64,000 nt of DNA, from contig CBFHLC010000003.1 of the NCBI GenBank assembly GCA_965656605.1, forward strand, positions 1-64,000, in the 5' to 3' direction. Shown here in pieces: positions 40,988 through 50,903 of this stretch. Both the position numbers and the translations under genes were made by a program. The notes under the pieces are model-generated. The model had not been told where the DNA came from. It saw only the letters and a list, made by a program, of their open reading frames with translations, and searched no databases. The stretch is from Litorivicinus sp965656605. Lineage in GTDB: Bacteria; Pseudomonadota; Gammaproteobacteria; Pseudomonadales; Litorivicinaceae. Position 1 is the first letter of the stretch. Every line of letters begins with the position of its first letter.

Positions 40988-42159
40988 CCGAATGGTTGAT
41001 TCTAGCCAGCATTCTGGTGGTCTTGTTTTACGCCTTATGGCGTGCGCACGTGGCTCGGGTTGCTCCGGATAACGTCGATGCGCGTCAGGCGGCGGTGTCG
41101 ATTTGGCAATCCCGAGTTAGTGAGTTAGCCAAGCGCGATGATCTGAGCGATGCGGAACGGTCGCGTGAACTGGATCGCCTGCGTGCCGGTGTTTTGGCGG
41201 ATGCGGGACAGCAAACAACGGCGACCCAAATGGGTCCACGCAGCCTAGGCTTACTGTTATCGATCGCTTTGATTATGGTCACTGCGTTCGTGGGTTATCA
41301 GCAGTTGGGGGGACTTCAACAAGTTCAACTGACCGTGGACGCCGAGCAGCTGCAGGATGAGCTGGATCAGGCGGAGTCACTCGAGCAAGCCATCGCGGTG
41401 GTTCAGGCCGGGATTGATCGCCATCCCTTGCCGGAGCGTTTTTACACCCTGGGTCAGATGCAAGAACAGGCCGGCGATTTAGGGGCGGCGTATCAGGCCT
41501 ATCGGAGTGCACGTGAACGCGGTGAGCTGGATGTGGTGTACCAAGAAGCTTTGCCTGAGTTCTTAGCCGCCGAGGCTCAAGCCTTGTTGTTTTCGGATCG
41601 CAGTCAGAGTGAGCTGGCGGTGAGTCTGGCCGGTCGCGCGCTGGGGCTGGATCAAGAAAATACGATGGCACTGGGCGTGCTTGGGGTGGCAGCGTTTGAC
41701 GCTCAAAACTTCGCGGACGCCGAGCGATATTGGTCGCAACTGCTGGCCTTGGTGCCACCGCAATCGGCCGATGCGCAAGCCATCAGACAAGGTTTGATGC
41801 TGGCCCGCGAAGCATTGGGGCAGTCGCAGCCGGCGATTGATTTGCAGATTGCTAAGCCCGGCATCGATGCGCCCGCGGATACCCCCGTTTTTGTTTACGC
41901 GCGCATCTCGCAAGAACAACCCACGCCGATGGTCGTTGCACGGGTGTTGCTAGGTGATTTACCCCTGGCTTTGCGGCTAACCAATGACATGCGCATGGGC
42001 CCGATGCAGGGATTGCCTGCGCAAGGCGAGGTCGAGGTGGTCGCGCGATTATCGCTATCCGGCTCGGTGGCTCCGGCTCCAGGGGATTGGCAGGGCATCG
42101 CGCGGGGCGTTAGCACCGCGGACGGTAAAGCCTCCATACAGATCGACACCGCGCTTTAA
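40984..42159 (+). CDS. ccmI: Cytochrome c-type biogenesis protein CcmI (CycH)
   Basis: Apocytochrome c chaperone. The 391 residues comprise two membrane helices (about 3-20 and 87-105) around a cytoplasmic loop, a tetratricopeptide region (about 115-270; LGQMQEQAGDLGAAYQAYRSA, GVLGVAAFDAQNFADAERYW) and a C-terminal beta domain containing PVFVYAR and PLALRLTNDM. It is the last gene of the ccm operon; a hairpin follows at 42165-42190. Confidence 0.93.
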   Translation: MTEWLILASILVVLFYALWRAHVARVAPDNVDARQAAVSIWQSRVSELAKRDDLSDAERSRELDRLRAGVLADAGQQTTATQMGPRSLGLLLSIALIMVTAFVGYQQLGGLQQVQLTVDAEQLQDELDQAESLEQAIAVVQAGIDRHPLPERFYTLGQMQEQAGDLGAAYQAYRSARERGELDVVYQEALPEFLAAEAQALLFSDRSQSELAVSLAGRALGLDQENTMALGVLGVAAFDAQNFADAERYWSQLLALVPPQSADAQAIRQGLMLAREALGQSQPAIDLQIAKPGIDAPADTPVFVYARISQEQPTPMVVARVLLGDLPLALRLTNDMRMGPMQGLPAQGEVEVVARLSLSGSVAPAPGDWQGIARGVSTADGKASIQIDTAL

Positions 42160-42164
42160 GCTTG

Positions 42165-42190
42165 AGCCTGCCCAGACTTTTGGGTAGGTT
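42165..42190 (+). terminator. Hairpin after ccmI, weak terminator or smc leader element
   Basis: AGCCTGCCCA and TGGGTAGGTT form a 10-bp stem with two G-T pairs around GACTTT, followed by only a short T stretch. The same bases can also be read as a promoter for smc (TTGAGC 42162-42167, 17 bases, TAGGTT 42185-42190). Both readings are plausible and may coexist. Confidence 0.45.
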
Positions 42191-42216
42191 TTAACTTTCC
42201 TCACGGAACGACGCCG

Positions 42217-45200
42217 GTGCGACTGAGCAGCATAAAATTGGCGGGGTTTAAATCCTTTGTGGATCCGACCACCGTCAACTTTCGCAGCAACCTGACCGCT
42301 GTGGTCGGGCCTAACGGGTGTGGCAAATCCAACGTCATTGACGCCGTGAGGTGGGTGATGGGCGAGGGCAGTGCAAAGACCCTGCGTGCCAGCGCTATGA
42401 CCGATGTGATTTTCAATGGGTCGACTCAGCGCCAACCGATCGGTAAGGCCGCTATCGAGTTAATATTCGATAACTCCGATCAAAGCCTGCAAGGCGAGTA
42501 CGCCGCGTTCTCAGAGATCAGCGTTCGACGCGAGGTCACCCGCGACGCTCAGTCCTTTTACTACCTAAACGGCGCCCGTTGCCGACGTCGTGATATCACC
42601 GATCTGTTCCTAGGGACCGGGCTTGGGCCTCGCAGCTACGCCATCATTGAGCAGGGCATGATAAACCGCTTTATCGAGGCGCGCCCTGAAGAACTGCGCG
42701 GATATATCGAAGAGGCGGCCGGCGTCAGCCGTTACAAAGAACGTCGCCGCGAAACCGAAACGCGCCTGAAACGAACCCGCGAAAATTTGGATCGTTTAGG
42801 TGATTTAGAGGAAGAGCTGTCCCGCCAGCTGCAGCACTTGCGCCGTCAGGCCGAAGCCGCCAAGCGATTCAAAACTCTCAGTGAGGATATTCGCCAGGCT
42901 GAAATTCGACTGGCTGCCCGCCGTTGGGGTCACTGCCAAAGCGAGATGGACGCGGCACAGATCCACGCCCAATCCCTCGAGAATCAAATTAATGATGCAC
43001 TCGTGCGACGTGAATCCATCCAAGGTCAGATCCATGCTCAGCGTCAGCAGTTCGACGATGCCCAGCAGCAGCTAGAGCAGGCCCAAGCTGACTTTTATTC
43101 CTCCGGTGCAGATGTTTCTCGACTCGAGCAGCAACAGCAATCGCTCAACGAGCGTGCCCGTGCCATGGAGCAGAGCCAGAACCGTGCTAAGGCTCGGCTG
43201 CAGTCCGCGCAGCAGACGCTCAGCCAGGACGATGCCGAGCAGTCACGTCAGACTCAGCAGTGTGCTCAATGGCAAGCCGAGTTGGACCAATCCTCAGCTC
43301 AACAAGCGCCGCTAGAGGCCGCTGTCGTGGCCGCCGAACAAGCCTGGCGAGAGGCCCGTGATCAGCAGCAAGCACAACAGCAAGCTCGATCGTCGGCCCA
43401 ACAGGCATTGCGCCTGGCTCAACGAGACGTCGAGCAGGCTCAAAAAGCGCTGGATCAGATCCAATCCCGACGTCAACGCTTAATAGCTGGCCGGCCGGTC
43501 GCCCCGCAGATCGATCGCCAGCCGTTGGATCACCTGCAATCGGAGCTCGAAGCGGCGCAGCGTGCGTCTCAGGATGCAGCGACTCAACTGGCCGAGGTAC
43601 AACAGTTACACGAAGCGCAGCAGGTCCAGCTTCGTGCTGCCCAAAGCGCAGTCGGCGAGAGCCAAGCCAAGGTCGATACCCTGGCGCAGGCGTTGGAGCA
43701 AAACCAGGCCGATGAGGCCAGCGATTTGCCTAATGTATTAGAGGGGGTGGCACTCACACCGCAACAAGCGGTCATGGTGTCCTCTGCCTTGGGTAGCTTG
43801 TCCCAAGCTGCTCGCATTTCTGATTGGAGCTTCCCAACGCCGTCCGGGCAGTTTGTTATCGATGCGCCGGTGGACGTCGAGTCGTTGCTAGCCCTGCGCG
43901 GTGCTAAACAGGTAGACAGCCTTGAGCGTGCGATCGAGCAGCAAGCGTCATTGGCCGCAGGCGAGTTTTTTGTCACGCCGCAGGGTCAGCAGGTGGGTCG
44001 TAGTTGGGCCATTTTGAGCCCGCAGATTGATCCAATACCGCAGATGCGTGCTCAGTGGGGGCTGGCGCAGCAAAAGCTGGAAACTCAGCAGGCCGAGCTG
44101 TCACGTTTATCGGCTCTGCCGCCGATTGATTTGGCTGGGGCCATGCAGGCAGATGCGCAGGCGAGCGAGCAGCTGGCCCAGTTGTCGCGTCAATTCGACC
44201 GCGCGCAGGCCGTGCAAAGCGCGAATCAACGCCTGCTTAGCGAGCATGACCTTGCCCTCGAGCGGTTCAATGCCGATCTGGCCTCGCTTGAGGAAGACAG
44301 TGAGGAGACTCATGCGCTGCTCGAGGACGCATTAGAGGCCCAAGCACAGGCCGCAGAAGCCTTCGAGAATCTACCCGATGAGGTTGATCAGGTGCGCGAG
44401 CTTGAATCGGCCTGGCATCGCGCTCGCGATGATTTGGATGAATTTCAAACCCAGTCGTCCTCGATCACACTCAAATTGCAAACCGCTAAGGCCCGACTGG
44501 AATCCTTGCAAGAGCGAGTGGAGCGGGCGCGCGAGGACGTTGAAGAGGCCAGCGAGACACTGGCCGAGTTGGCTGACCAAGCCGAAAACATTCAGGACAA
44601 TGCGGATTTGCAAGGGCAGCTCAACCAAGCGGTGGCCCGACGAGTCGCCGCTGAGGGCGCGTTGGATGACGCCCGTGCGGTGATGCAGGGCTTTGATGCG
44701 GGGGTGCGAGAATTAGAGAGTCAGCGCATGGCCACCGAGCAGACCTTGGAGTCCTTGCGCGAACAGCTGGCTGCCTCACGAACCGAATACTCAACACAGC
44801 AGGCCCTACAACAAAGTCAGTCTGAATTCTTAGAGGTAGCGGGGTTCGTGCCGCAGGCCGTATTAGACACCTTAGATGGCGCCAGCGAGACCCAGTTGGC
44901 GGTCGCACTAGAGAAGCTTGAGAAGCAACGTGAGCGAACCGGCGCGGTCAACTTGGCGGCGGTCGAAGAGCTAGAAGAAGCCGAGCAACGTAAAGCCTAC
45001 TACGCCGATCAACGGCTGGATTTAGAAACGGCGCTGGATACGCTGGACGGCGCGATTCGCAAAATCGACCGGGAAACTCGGGCGCTGTTTCGCGAGACCT
45101 TCGATCGGATCAACCAAAGCATGCAGGCACTGTTTCCCAAGGTATTCGGTGGCGGTGAAGCCTGGCTCCAGATGACCGACGACGACCCGCTCGAGACCGG

Positions 45201-45549
45201 CGTGACCTTGATGGCACGACCTCCGGGTAAAAAGAATTCAACGATTCATTTGCTCAGCGGTGGCGAGAAAGCACTGACCGCGGTGGCCTTGGTATTTGCG
45301 ATATTCCAATTGAATCCGGCGCCGTTTTGTATGCTCGACGAAGTTGACGCGCCGCTGGATGATGCCAATGTCGGACGTTACGCGAATTTGTTGCAAGAGA
45401 TGAGCGATCAAGTTCAGTTCATCTTTGTGACCCATAACAAAATTGCGATGGAGAAGGCAGAGCACCTGATGGGTGTTACTATGCACGAAGCGGGGGTATC
45501 ACGGCTCGTTTCGGTCGATGTCGCCGAAGCCGTTGCGATGACACAATAG
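42217..45549 (+). CDS. smc: Chromosome segregation ATPase SMC
   Basis: Bacterial condensin subunit that works with ScpA and ScpB (53649-55035). The 1110-residue protein has Walker A GPNGCGKSN (31-39), long Gln/Ala-rich coiled coils (about 165-490 and 620-920), a central hinge-like region (about 500-600), the signature LSGGEKALTA (1013-1022) and Walker B CMLDEVDAPLDD (near 1038). It is somewhat shorter than the usual about 1150-1190 residues and its hinge is divergent. It starts with GTG; zipA follows after 15 bases. Confidence 0.95.
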   Translation: MRLSSIKLAGFKSFVDPTTVNFRSNLTAVVGPNGCGKSNVIDAVRWVMGEGSAKTLRASAMTDVIFNGSTQRQPIGKAAIELIFDNSDQSLQGEYAAFSEISVRREVTRDAQSFYYLNGARCRRRDITDLFLGTGLGPRSYAIIEQGMINRFIEARPEELRGYIEEAAGVSRYKERRRETETRLKRTRENLDRLGDLEEELSRQLQHLRRQAEAAKRFKTLSEDIRQAEIRLAARRWGHCQSEMDAAQIHAQSLENQINDALVRRESIQGQIHAQRQQFDDAQQQLEQAQADFYSSGADVSRLEQQQQSLNERARAMEQSQNRAKARLQSAQQTLSQDDAEQSRQTQQCAQWQAELDQSSAQQAPLEAAVVAAEQAWREARDQQQAQQQARSSAQQALRLAQRDVEQAQKALDQIQSRRQRLIAGRPVAPQIDRQPLDHLQSELEAAQRASQDAATQLAEVQQLHEAQQVQLRAAQSAVGESQAKVDTLAQALEQNQADEASDLPNVLEGVALTPQQAVMVSSALGSLSQAARISDWSFPTPSGQFVIDAPVDVESLLALRGAKQVDSLERAIEQQASLAAGEFFVTPQGQQVGRSWAILSPQIDPIPQMRAQWGLAQQKLETQQAELSRLSALPPIDLAGAMQADAQASEQLAQLSRQFDRAQAVQSANQRLLSEHDLALERFNADLASLEEDSEETHALLEDALEAQAQAAEAFENLPDEVDQVRELESAWHRARDDLDEFQTQSSSITLKLQTAKARLESLQERVERAREDVEEASETLAELADQAENIQDNADLQGQLNQAVARRVAAEGALDDARAVMQGFDAGVRELESQRMATEQTLESLREQLAASRTEYSTQQALQQSQSEFLEVAGFVPQAVLDTLDGASETQLAVALEKLEKQRERTGAVNLAAVEELEEAEQRKAYYADQRLDLETALDTLDGAIRKIDRETRALFRETFDRINQSMQALFPKVFGGGEAWLQMTDDDPLETGVTLMARPPGKKNSTIHLLSGGEKALTAVALVFAIFQLNPAPFCMLDEVDAPLDDANVGRYANLLQEMSDQVQFIFVTHNKIAMEKAEHLMGVTMHEAGVSRLVSVDVAEAVAMTQ

Positions 45550-45564
45550 ACAGGGAGACACAGA

Positions 45565-46509
45565 TTGGAATTCGGAATGCGTGAGTGGGGCATCCTACTC
45601 GGGACCATCGCGGTACTGGCCGTGCTTTACGACGGTTGGCGCCGGACACGTCAGGCCAAAGGCAGTGATTTGCCGTTCGAATTCCCGTCCGATAAAGACC
45701 CCGCTGAGGGCTCTGCAGACCCCTTGATGCCGACAGCCCCGCTGGTCCAGCCTGATTTTTTCCATGAAGATCTGAATGATGTTGACGACCCCAGCGGTGC
45801 GGGCGGTATTGATCTAACCGACGGTGATGTCAGTAAACCCCGCCCCAAAGCTCCCAGCACCGGCGGCATTCCCAGTTTTGGTGATGATGACCCGGCAGAC
45901 TACGCGCCAAGTCCGATCACACCACCCACGCCACCGGTTGCGGTGGTTCCTGAGGCAGATATTGCACTGCCCAAATCCGCACCCGAAGGCGAGACCATCG
46001 GATCAGATTTCGTCAGCGCGCCTCGTCCCAAGGCACCCACACCGGCCACTAACCCGGCTGCAGACGCGGCAGAGATAGCATCTGACGTGTTGACCATTTT
46101 TGTTCGCCCCAGCAAGGGTCTGTTCAAAGGTGTGGATCTGCGCAATGCCTTAGTTTCAATGGGATTAAGCTACGGCGAGCGCGAGCTGTATCATCGCCAC
46201 AGCGGCGGTAGTCGTGAGGTGCTGTACAGCGTGGCCAACGCCAGTGCGGAAGGCTCATTCCCCGAAGGCGCCATGGAAGGGTTCACCAGTCCGGGCGTGA
46301 TCATGCTGATCGAGCTGACCGGTCACCCAGATCCCGAACACGGCTTTGAAGAAATGGTGTCAAGCGCTCGTCAAATGGGCCGTCGATTGGGGGCTGAGGT
46401 GCTGGACTCCAACCAGCAGCCGCTGCAGGTGACCTTCCTGTCCGAGGCCAAGGCCCAAGTGAAAGCGATCGCCAAGAAACAACGCAACGGGGCAGGCACC
46501 CTGGGGTGA
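45565..46509 (+). CDS. zipA: Cell division protein ZipA
   Basis: Membrane anchor and stabiliser of the FtsZ ring. The 314-residue protein has an N-terminal membrane helix (about 9-22) followed by a basic patch, an acidic/Pro-rich flexible linker (about 35-165) with APRPKAP repeats, and a C-terminal FtsZ-binding domain (about 170-305). The TTG at 45565 has a well-spaced GGGAGA ribosome site; ATG at 45577 is the alternative. It lies between smc and ligA as in Pseudomonas and overlaps ligA by GTGA. Confidence 0.93.
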   Translation: MEFGMREWGILLGTIAVLAVLYDGWRRTRQAKGSDLPFEFPSDKDPAEGSADPLMPTAPLVQPDFFHEDLNDVDDPSGAGGIDLTDGDVSKPRPKAPSTGGIPSFGDDDPADYAPSPITPPTPPVAVVPEADIALPKSAPEGETIGSDFVSAPRPKAPTPATNPAADAAEIASDVLTIFVRPSKGLFKGVDLRNALVSMGLSYGERELYHRHSGGSREVLYSVANASAEGSFPEGAMEGFTSPGVIMLIELTGHPDPEHGFEEMVSSARQMGRRLGAEVLDSNQQPLQVTFLSEAKAQVKAIAKKQRNGAGTLG

Positions 46510-48494
46510 TCCAAAACGATCAAGAATACGCGCAGCAAGTTGCGCTGCTGCGCCAGTATGACTACCACTATCACGTATTGGATGAACCCTTAGTCGGCGA
46601 CACGCAATACGATCAGGCTCTGCAGGCGCTCAAAGATTACGAGCTGGCTAACCCCTTGCTGGTCTCGCCGGACAGTCCGACCCAGCGGGTCGGCTTTAAG
46701 CCATTGGATAGCTTCTCAAAAAGCACTCACTTGCAGCGCATGCTGAGCCTGGATAATGCCTTTAATCCTGACGATTTAGCCGCCTGGTATACCCGTCAGT
46801 CCAAAAGTCTGGATCAGCCGGACATCGCGATTACCTGCGAGCCTAAACTGGATGGCGTGGCCATCAATCTGCTGTATCAAAACGGCACCTTGATCAAGGC
46901 AGCAACTCGGGGCGATGGCAGCGTGGGCGAGGACATCACCCAAAACGCCCGTACCCTGCGAAATTTGCCTCAGCAGCTTCCGGCCGATGCCCCAGCCTCG
47001 ATCGAGATTCGCGGCGAGGTGTTTATGCCCAGTGCCGGCTTTGCGGCCATGAATCGCAAGTTGCAGGCCACCGGTCAAAAGACCTTTGTGAATCCACGCA
47101 ACGCGGCCGCCGGTTCGCTGCGCCAACTGGACTCCAACATTACCGCCACGCGCCCGCTGACCCTGTACGTCTATGGTATCGGCGACGTTCAGGGGCAGTG
47201 GGGTGTTGAGTCCCACAGCCAGGCGCTTGCCCAGCTTGAGCAATGGGGTATGCCAGTGAACCCATGGGTCACTACAGTACAGGGCATCCAAGCCGCCGAG
47301 CGTTACTACGACAAGCTGGTTCAGGCCCGTGACGAATTGCCTTACGAAATTGACGGGATTGTCTACAAGGTCGATCGCTACGACTTCCAGCGCGCCCTAG
47401 GTGAGGTGGCCAAGTCTCCGCGTTGGGCGATCGCTCGTAAGTTCCCCGCCCAAGAGGCGGTCACTCAGTTAGAGTCGATTGATTTTCAGGTGGGCCGGAC
47501 TGGTGCGATCACCCCAGTGGCCCGCCTAGCCCCCGTATTCGTTGGCGGGGTGACGGTATCCAATGCCACCCTTCACAACATGGATGAGATCCAACGTCTG
47601 GATGTTCGTGCGGGGGATCAGGTTATGATTCGCCGGGCCGGCGATGTGATTCCGCAGATCGTGCGTTCAATCCCTGCAGACCCGCGCGGATCCGCACTGG
47701 AAATTCCACAGAATTGTCCGATTTGTGACAGCCCAATTGAGCGAGATGTGGTGTCCCGTTGTACTGGCGGCTGGGTTTGTTCGGCCCAACGGATCGAGAG
47801 CTTGGCGCACTTTGTTAGCAAAGGCGCCATGAATGTCGACGGCGTTGGCAGCAAACTGATCGAGGCCCTGACCCAAGAAGGTTGGGTCCAGCGACCGGCC
47901 GATCTGTACCGATTAGACGTCGAGCGTCTGTTGCAAATGGATCGGATGGGACAAAAAAGCGCCGAAAACGTAGTCGCAGCCTTGCAGGCCAGCAAACAGA
48001 CCACATTGGCGCGATTCCTGTTCGCCTTAGGGATCCGCGAAGTCGGTAGTACCACGGCATCTACTCTGGCCCGCGAGTTGGGCAGCCTTGAGGCGATCAT
48101 GCAGGCCGATACCGAACGTTTGATGCAGGTTAGCGACGTTGGGCCGATTGTCGCCGCTCATATCCAGCAGTTTTTTGCTAATCCGGATCAGCGCGAGTGG
48201 GTGCAGGATTTGTTAGCGCAGGGCATTCAATGGCAATCCGCCGCGCCCATCAAAGACGTGTTGGCGGGCCAGACTTGGGTGATCAGTGGTGGCTTGGATG
48301 CCATGACTCGGGATCAAGCCGGTGAGCGACTGCGTCTGCTGGGTGCCAAAGTGGCCGGTTCTGTCTCGAAGAAGACGACCTGCCTGGTCGCAGGCCCTGG
48401 CGCAGGCAGCAAGCTGGCCAAGGCACAAGATTTGGGCGTTGATGTGATCGATGAGGCGCAATTGATAGAGAGGTTATCTGCGTGGGAAAACTAA
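46506..48494 (+). CDS. ligA: NAD-dependent DNA ligase LigA
   Basis: Seals nicks in replication and repair. The 662-residue protein shows the adenylation lysine in EPKLDG (Lys114), an OB fold, a four-cysteine zinc finger (CPICDSP...CTGGWVC), helix-hairpin-helix repeats (MNVDGVGSKLIEAL, MGQKSAENVVAAL, VSDVGPIVAAHI) and a C-terminal BRCT domain (about 585-662). It starts with GTG overlapping zipA. Confidence 0.97.
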   Translation: MIQNDQEYAQQVALLRQYDYHYHVLDEPLVGDTQYDQALQALKDYELANPLLVSPDSPTQRVGFKPLDSFSKSTHLQRMLSLDNAFNPDDLAAWYTRQSKSLDQPDIAITCEPKLDGVAINLLYQNGTLIKAATRGDGSVGEDITQNARTLRNLPQQLPADAPASIEIRGEVFMPSAGFAAMNRKLQATGQKTFVNPRNAAAGSLRQLDSNITATRPLTLYVYGIGDVQGQWGVESHSQALAQLEQWGMPVNPWVTTVQGIQAAERYYDKLVQARDELPYEIDGIVYKVDRYDFQRALGEVAKSPRWAIARKFPAQEAVTQLESIDFQVGRTGAITPVARLAPVFVGGVTVSNATLHNMDEIQRLDVRAGDQVMIRRAGDVIPQIVRSIPADPRGSALEIPQNCPICDSPIERDVVSRCTGGWVCSAQRIESLAHFVSKGAMNVDGVGSKLIEALTQEGWVQRPADLYRLDVERLLQMDRMGQKSAENVVAALQASKQTTLARFLFALGIREVGSTTASTLARELGSLEAIMQADTERLMQVSDVGPIVAAHIQQFFANPDQREWVQDLLAQGIQWQSAAPIKDVLAGQTWVISGGLDAMTRDQAGERLRLLGAKVAGSVSKKTTCLVAGPGAGSKLAKAQDLGVDVIDEAQLIERLSAWEN

Positions 48495-49087
48495 ACGCTG
48501 GCGTTATTGCTGTCCTAGTGCTGTTGCTTACAGGCTGTGCGAATACCTCGCCGCCGAGGGATCAAAGCAACGCCTGCAGTATCTTCAAAGAAAAGCGCGG
48601 GTGGTACGACGCGGCAGCGGACTCGGCTGAAAAGCACGGGATCAGTGAGGGGATTATTCTGTCGTTCATGCGTCAAGAGTCCTCCTTTGTGCATGACGCC
48701 AAACCGCCACGTAAAAAGATTTTGTTCATCATCCCTGGACCCCGTGCCAGCAGCGCATTTGGTTATGCACAGGCTAAAAAAGACACGTGGGCCGAGTATG
48801 CCCGCGAAGCCAATTGGGGTGCGGATCGGGATGACTTTCGTGACGCGGCCGACTTTATTGGTTGGTACAACGCGCGCAGTGCTCGCAGCGTGGGAATCTC
48901 GCGACGCAACGCAAAGCATCTTTACTACGCCTATCATGAAGGTATGACCGGTTATAAACGCGGCACGTACAAAAAGAAGCGGTGGCTGCAACAGGTCGCC
49001 GGCAAGGTGGCCAGCAATGCTCAGATGTATGACGCTCAAATCGCCGGATGCCGCGGCTCACTCGAGCGCAAGTGGTTCGGCTTCTAA
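48482..49087 (+). CDS. Lipoprotein with lytic transglycosylase (SLT-like) domain
   Basis: A 201-residue exported lipoprotein: lipobox LLTGC with Cys19, then an SLT-like domain with the catalytic Glu in SFMRQESSF (Glu66), SSAFGYAQAKKDTW and LYYAYHEGMTGYKRG. It probably cleaves peptidoglycan glycan strands at the outer membrane. GTG start lies within the last 13 bases of ligA. It is convergent with mnmC; the 4-base CTAA contains both stop codons. Confidence 0.87.
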   Translation: MGKLNAGVIAVLVLLLTGCANTSPPRDQSNACSIFKEKRGWYDAAADSAEKHGISEGIILSFMRQESSFVHDAKPPRKKILFIIPGPRASSAFGYAQAKKDTWAEYAREANWGADRDDFRDAADFIGWYNARSARSVGISRRNAKHLYYAYHEGMTGYKRGTYKKKRWLQQVAGKVASNAQMYDAQIAGCRGSLERKWFGF

Positions 49088-50253
49088 AGCTGGCCGCGCT
49101 TCAGACCTCGAATCAGAAAACGAGCGGGGCTGAGGTGCGCCACCAAGTCCCTATCAGCTTGGATCGGCTGTCCGCACAGCTCGGACGCGATGATCTGAGC
49201 ACACAGCGGAGTGCTGGTTAGTCCCCGGCTGCCATGGCCGATATTGACCGCAATCCTCGAGAATTCTGTCGCTGGCGCATCGGGTTGCCATTTCGCATCC
49301 ACCCTCAGGCGAGCCAACTGCTCAATCCACGGGGTCTGCTGAGGCAGACACCCCACCATCGGCAGATAGTCGGGCGATGCGCAACGAATCGATGCCCGGG
49401 ACTCGCCGGCATGACCCTGTAACGGATCTACCAATAATTTCTGCATCAGCGAGGCATTAAAGGCGTCATCTTCGGCGCGTATATCCGTTTGATCATCCTT
49501 GGGCACGAAGGATGCGCCATAGCTGGAAAGACCTTGCTCATCGGGTGGGGTCAAATAGCCATCAGCACACACGGCACTGCGTGCTTGAGGGCCGTGGATA
49601 CGGCTGATTTGACCGCGTACCGGTCGTGGCGTCAGATACTCAGGTAAAAAGCGACGGGCGCTGTAGGCGTTACACAGCACCACCGCATCGTAGGGCTGCT
49701 GATTGACCCAGACTTGATCGGCGTGCTCTTGGATGTCCTGTGCGGCCTGCTCGATGCGGTTTACGCCTGGCAGCGCTCGCGCTACGAAATCCGCGACCGC
49801 CATCCAGCCCGACTTGGGCCAGAATAACCCGGGAGTGCTGACCGTAAGGCCCAGAATTTGGCTGGCTTGGTCCGCAGTGACCCAGCGCAGATCCTCGGGC
49901 GAGCGGTCTAGGCTTTCAAAGATTCGCGTTAGACGGATCTCGTCTTTTTCACCCTCAGCCAGGGTCAACAGTCCCGTTGCATGAAACTGCGGCTCATCAG
50001 AATACTGCTGGGTGGCCAGATCAAAGGCCTGTAGCCAGAATCGCGAGGCAGGGGTGGGGTCGATTTGGGGGGCGACGTACAGCATGCCTTGGGCATTACC
50101 ACTGGCGCCACTGCCTGGTTTGGGGTCGTACATATCGACCTGAACCCTGTTCAGCGCCAGGGCTTGCGCGGTGGCGCAACCGGCCAGACCTGCGCCAACG
50201 ACGGCGACGCGACTGACGCCCCAGCGAGGGGGCGTCCATAGGGGTGTTACCAC
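49084..50253 (-). CDS. mnmC: MnmC-type FAD oxidoreductase domain for tRNA wobble modification (stand-alone)
   Basis: Resembles the C-terminal FAD half of MnmC, which removes the carboxymethyl group of cmnm5(s2)U34. The 389-residue protein has the dinucleotide-binding GAGLAGCATAQAL (about 21-33), GASGNAQGMLY and the C-terminal GHGSRGLTSTP. The N-terminal methyltransferase half (MnmD) present in E. coli MnmC is absent. This modification shares its U34 target with the thio/seleno chemistry of MnmH. Last gene of a yciB-yciI-ygiM-mnmC run. Glycine oxidase-like enzymes are an alternative, but the C-terminal motif favours MnmC. Confidence 0.85.
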   Translation of the reverse strand: MVTPLWTPPRWGVSRVAVVGAGLAGCATAQALALNRVQVDMYDPKPGSGASGNAQGMLYVAPQIDPTPASRFWLQAFDLATQQYSDEPQFHATGLLTLAEGEKDEIRLTRIFESLDRSPEDLRWVTADQASQILGLTVSTPGLFWPKSGWMAVADFVARALPGVNRIEQAAQDIQEHADQVWVNQQPYDAVVLCNAYSARRFLPEYLTPRPVRGQISRIHGPQARSAVCADGYLTPPDEQGLSSYGASFVPKDDQTDIRAEDDAFNASLMQKLLVDPLQGHAGESRASIRCASPDYLPMVGCLPQQTPWIEQLARLRVDAKWQPDAPATEFSRIAVNIGHGSRGLTSTPLCAQIIASELCGQPIQADRDLVAHLSPARFLIRGLKRGQL

Positions 50254-50903
50254 GTATCGACTCGGCGACGACGACGCAGATTAGGCAGCAACAATCCCAG
50301 CACAATACCGGCAATCACCAGGCCCGCACCGATCATCATAAAGGTCTTGTCGCGATCGTCAGACAAGGTCAGGTTTTCACTGCGCAGTACCGATGTTTCA
50401 TCCTCAAGCAGCTGAACCTGCTGACGTAGGGCTTGGTTCGAATCGAAAATCGCCACTGAATCGGCAGAGATACGGCGAATCTCGCTCAATTCGGCTTTGA
50501 CCGAGGCCAGCTCTTGGCGCGCGGCATTGCGCTCGTCAGTCAGGGTGGTGACTTGATCGCGCAACTGAGCAATTCGAGCAGCTCCGTTTTGCGCGTCGTC
50601 CATCACTTGGCGCATCTCGGCCTGAACCGAGGCCAGACGTTTGGCAGCGGTGGGCTCGTTTTCCAAGTAACGCGACAGCACATAGCCATCACGGTTGTTG
50701 GCATCACGCACCAAGCTGTAGCCTGACTCGCTGTTGCGACTGACCACTTCGACTTCACTGCCCGAATCCAGGAATCGCAAAATCCGATACTCGTTGCTCT
50801 CGCCACTGCGAATCGGAACTTCCAATTGGTCGGTAATCCAAGCGCTTTGAGCGCTGGCACTCAGGCTCAAGCAGCTTAAAGCGCAAATCAGCAAACGTTT
50901 CAC
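50247..50903 (-). CDS. SH3-domain envelope protein, YgiM-like (TIGR04211 family)
   Basis: A 218-residue protein with signal peptide (about 1-19, ending SASA), a bacterial SH3 domain (about 25-83; LEVPIRSGESNEYRILRFL, DGYVLSRYL), a coiled coil (about 88-180) and a C-terminal membrane helix with a basic tail (LLPNLRRRRRVD). Layout matches E. coli YgiM, of unknown role in the envelope. It starts with GTG and overlaps yciI (GTGA) and mnmC. Confidence 0.9.
   Translation of the reverse strand: MKRLLICALSCLSLSASAQSAWITDQLEVPIRSGESNEYRILRFLDSGSEVEVVSRNSESGYSLVRDANNRDGYVLSRYLENEPTAAKRLASVQAEMRQVMDDAQNGAARIAQLRDQVTTLTDERNAARQELASVKAELSEIRRISADSVAIFDSNQALRQQVQLLEDETSVLRSENLTLSDDRDKTFMMIGAGLVIAGIVLGLLLPNLRRRRRVDTW

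Noticed and set aside
41279..41758. 159-residue Pro/Arg-rich minus-strand frame
   Set aside because: Antisense to ccmI, which has clear TPR content; composition is that of a complement frame.
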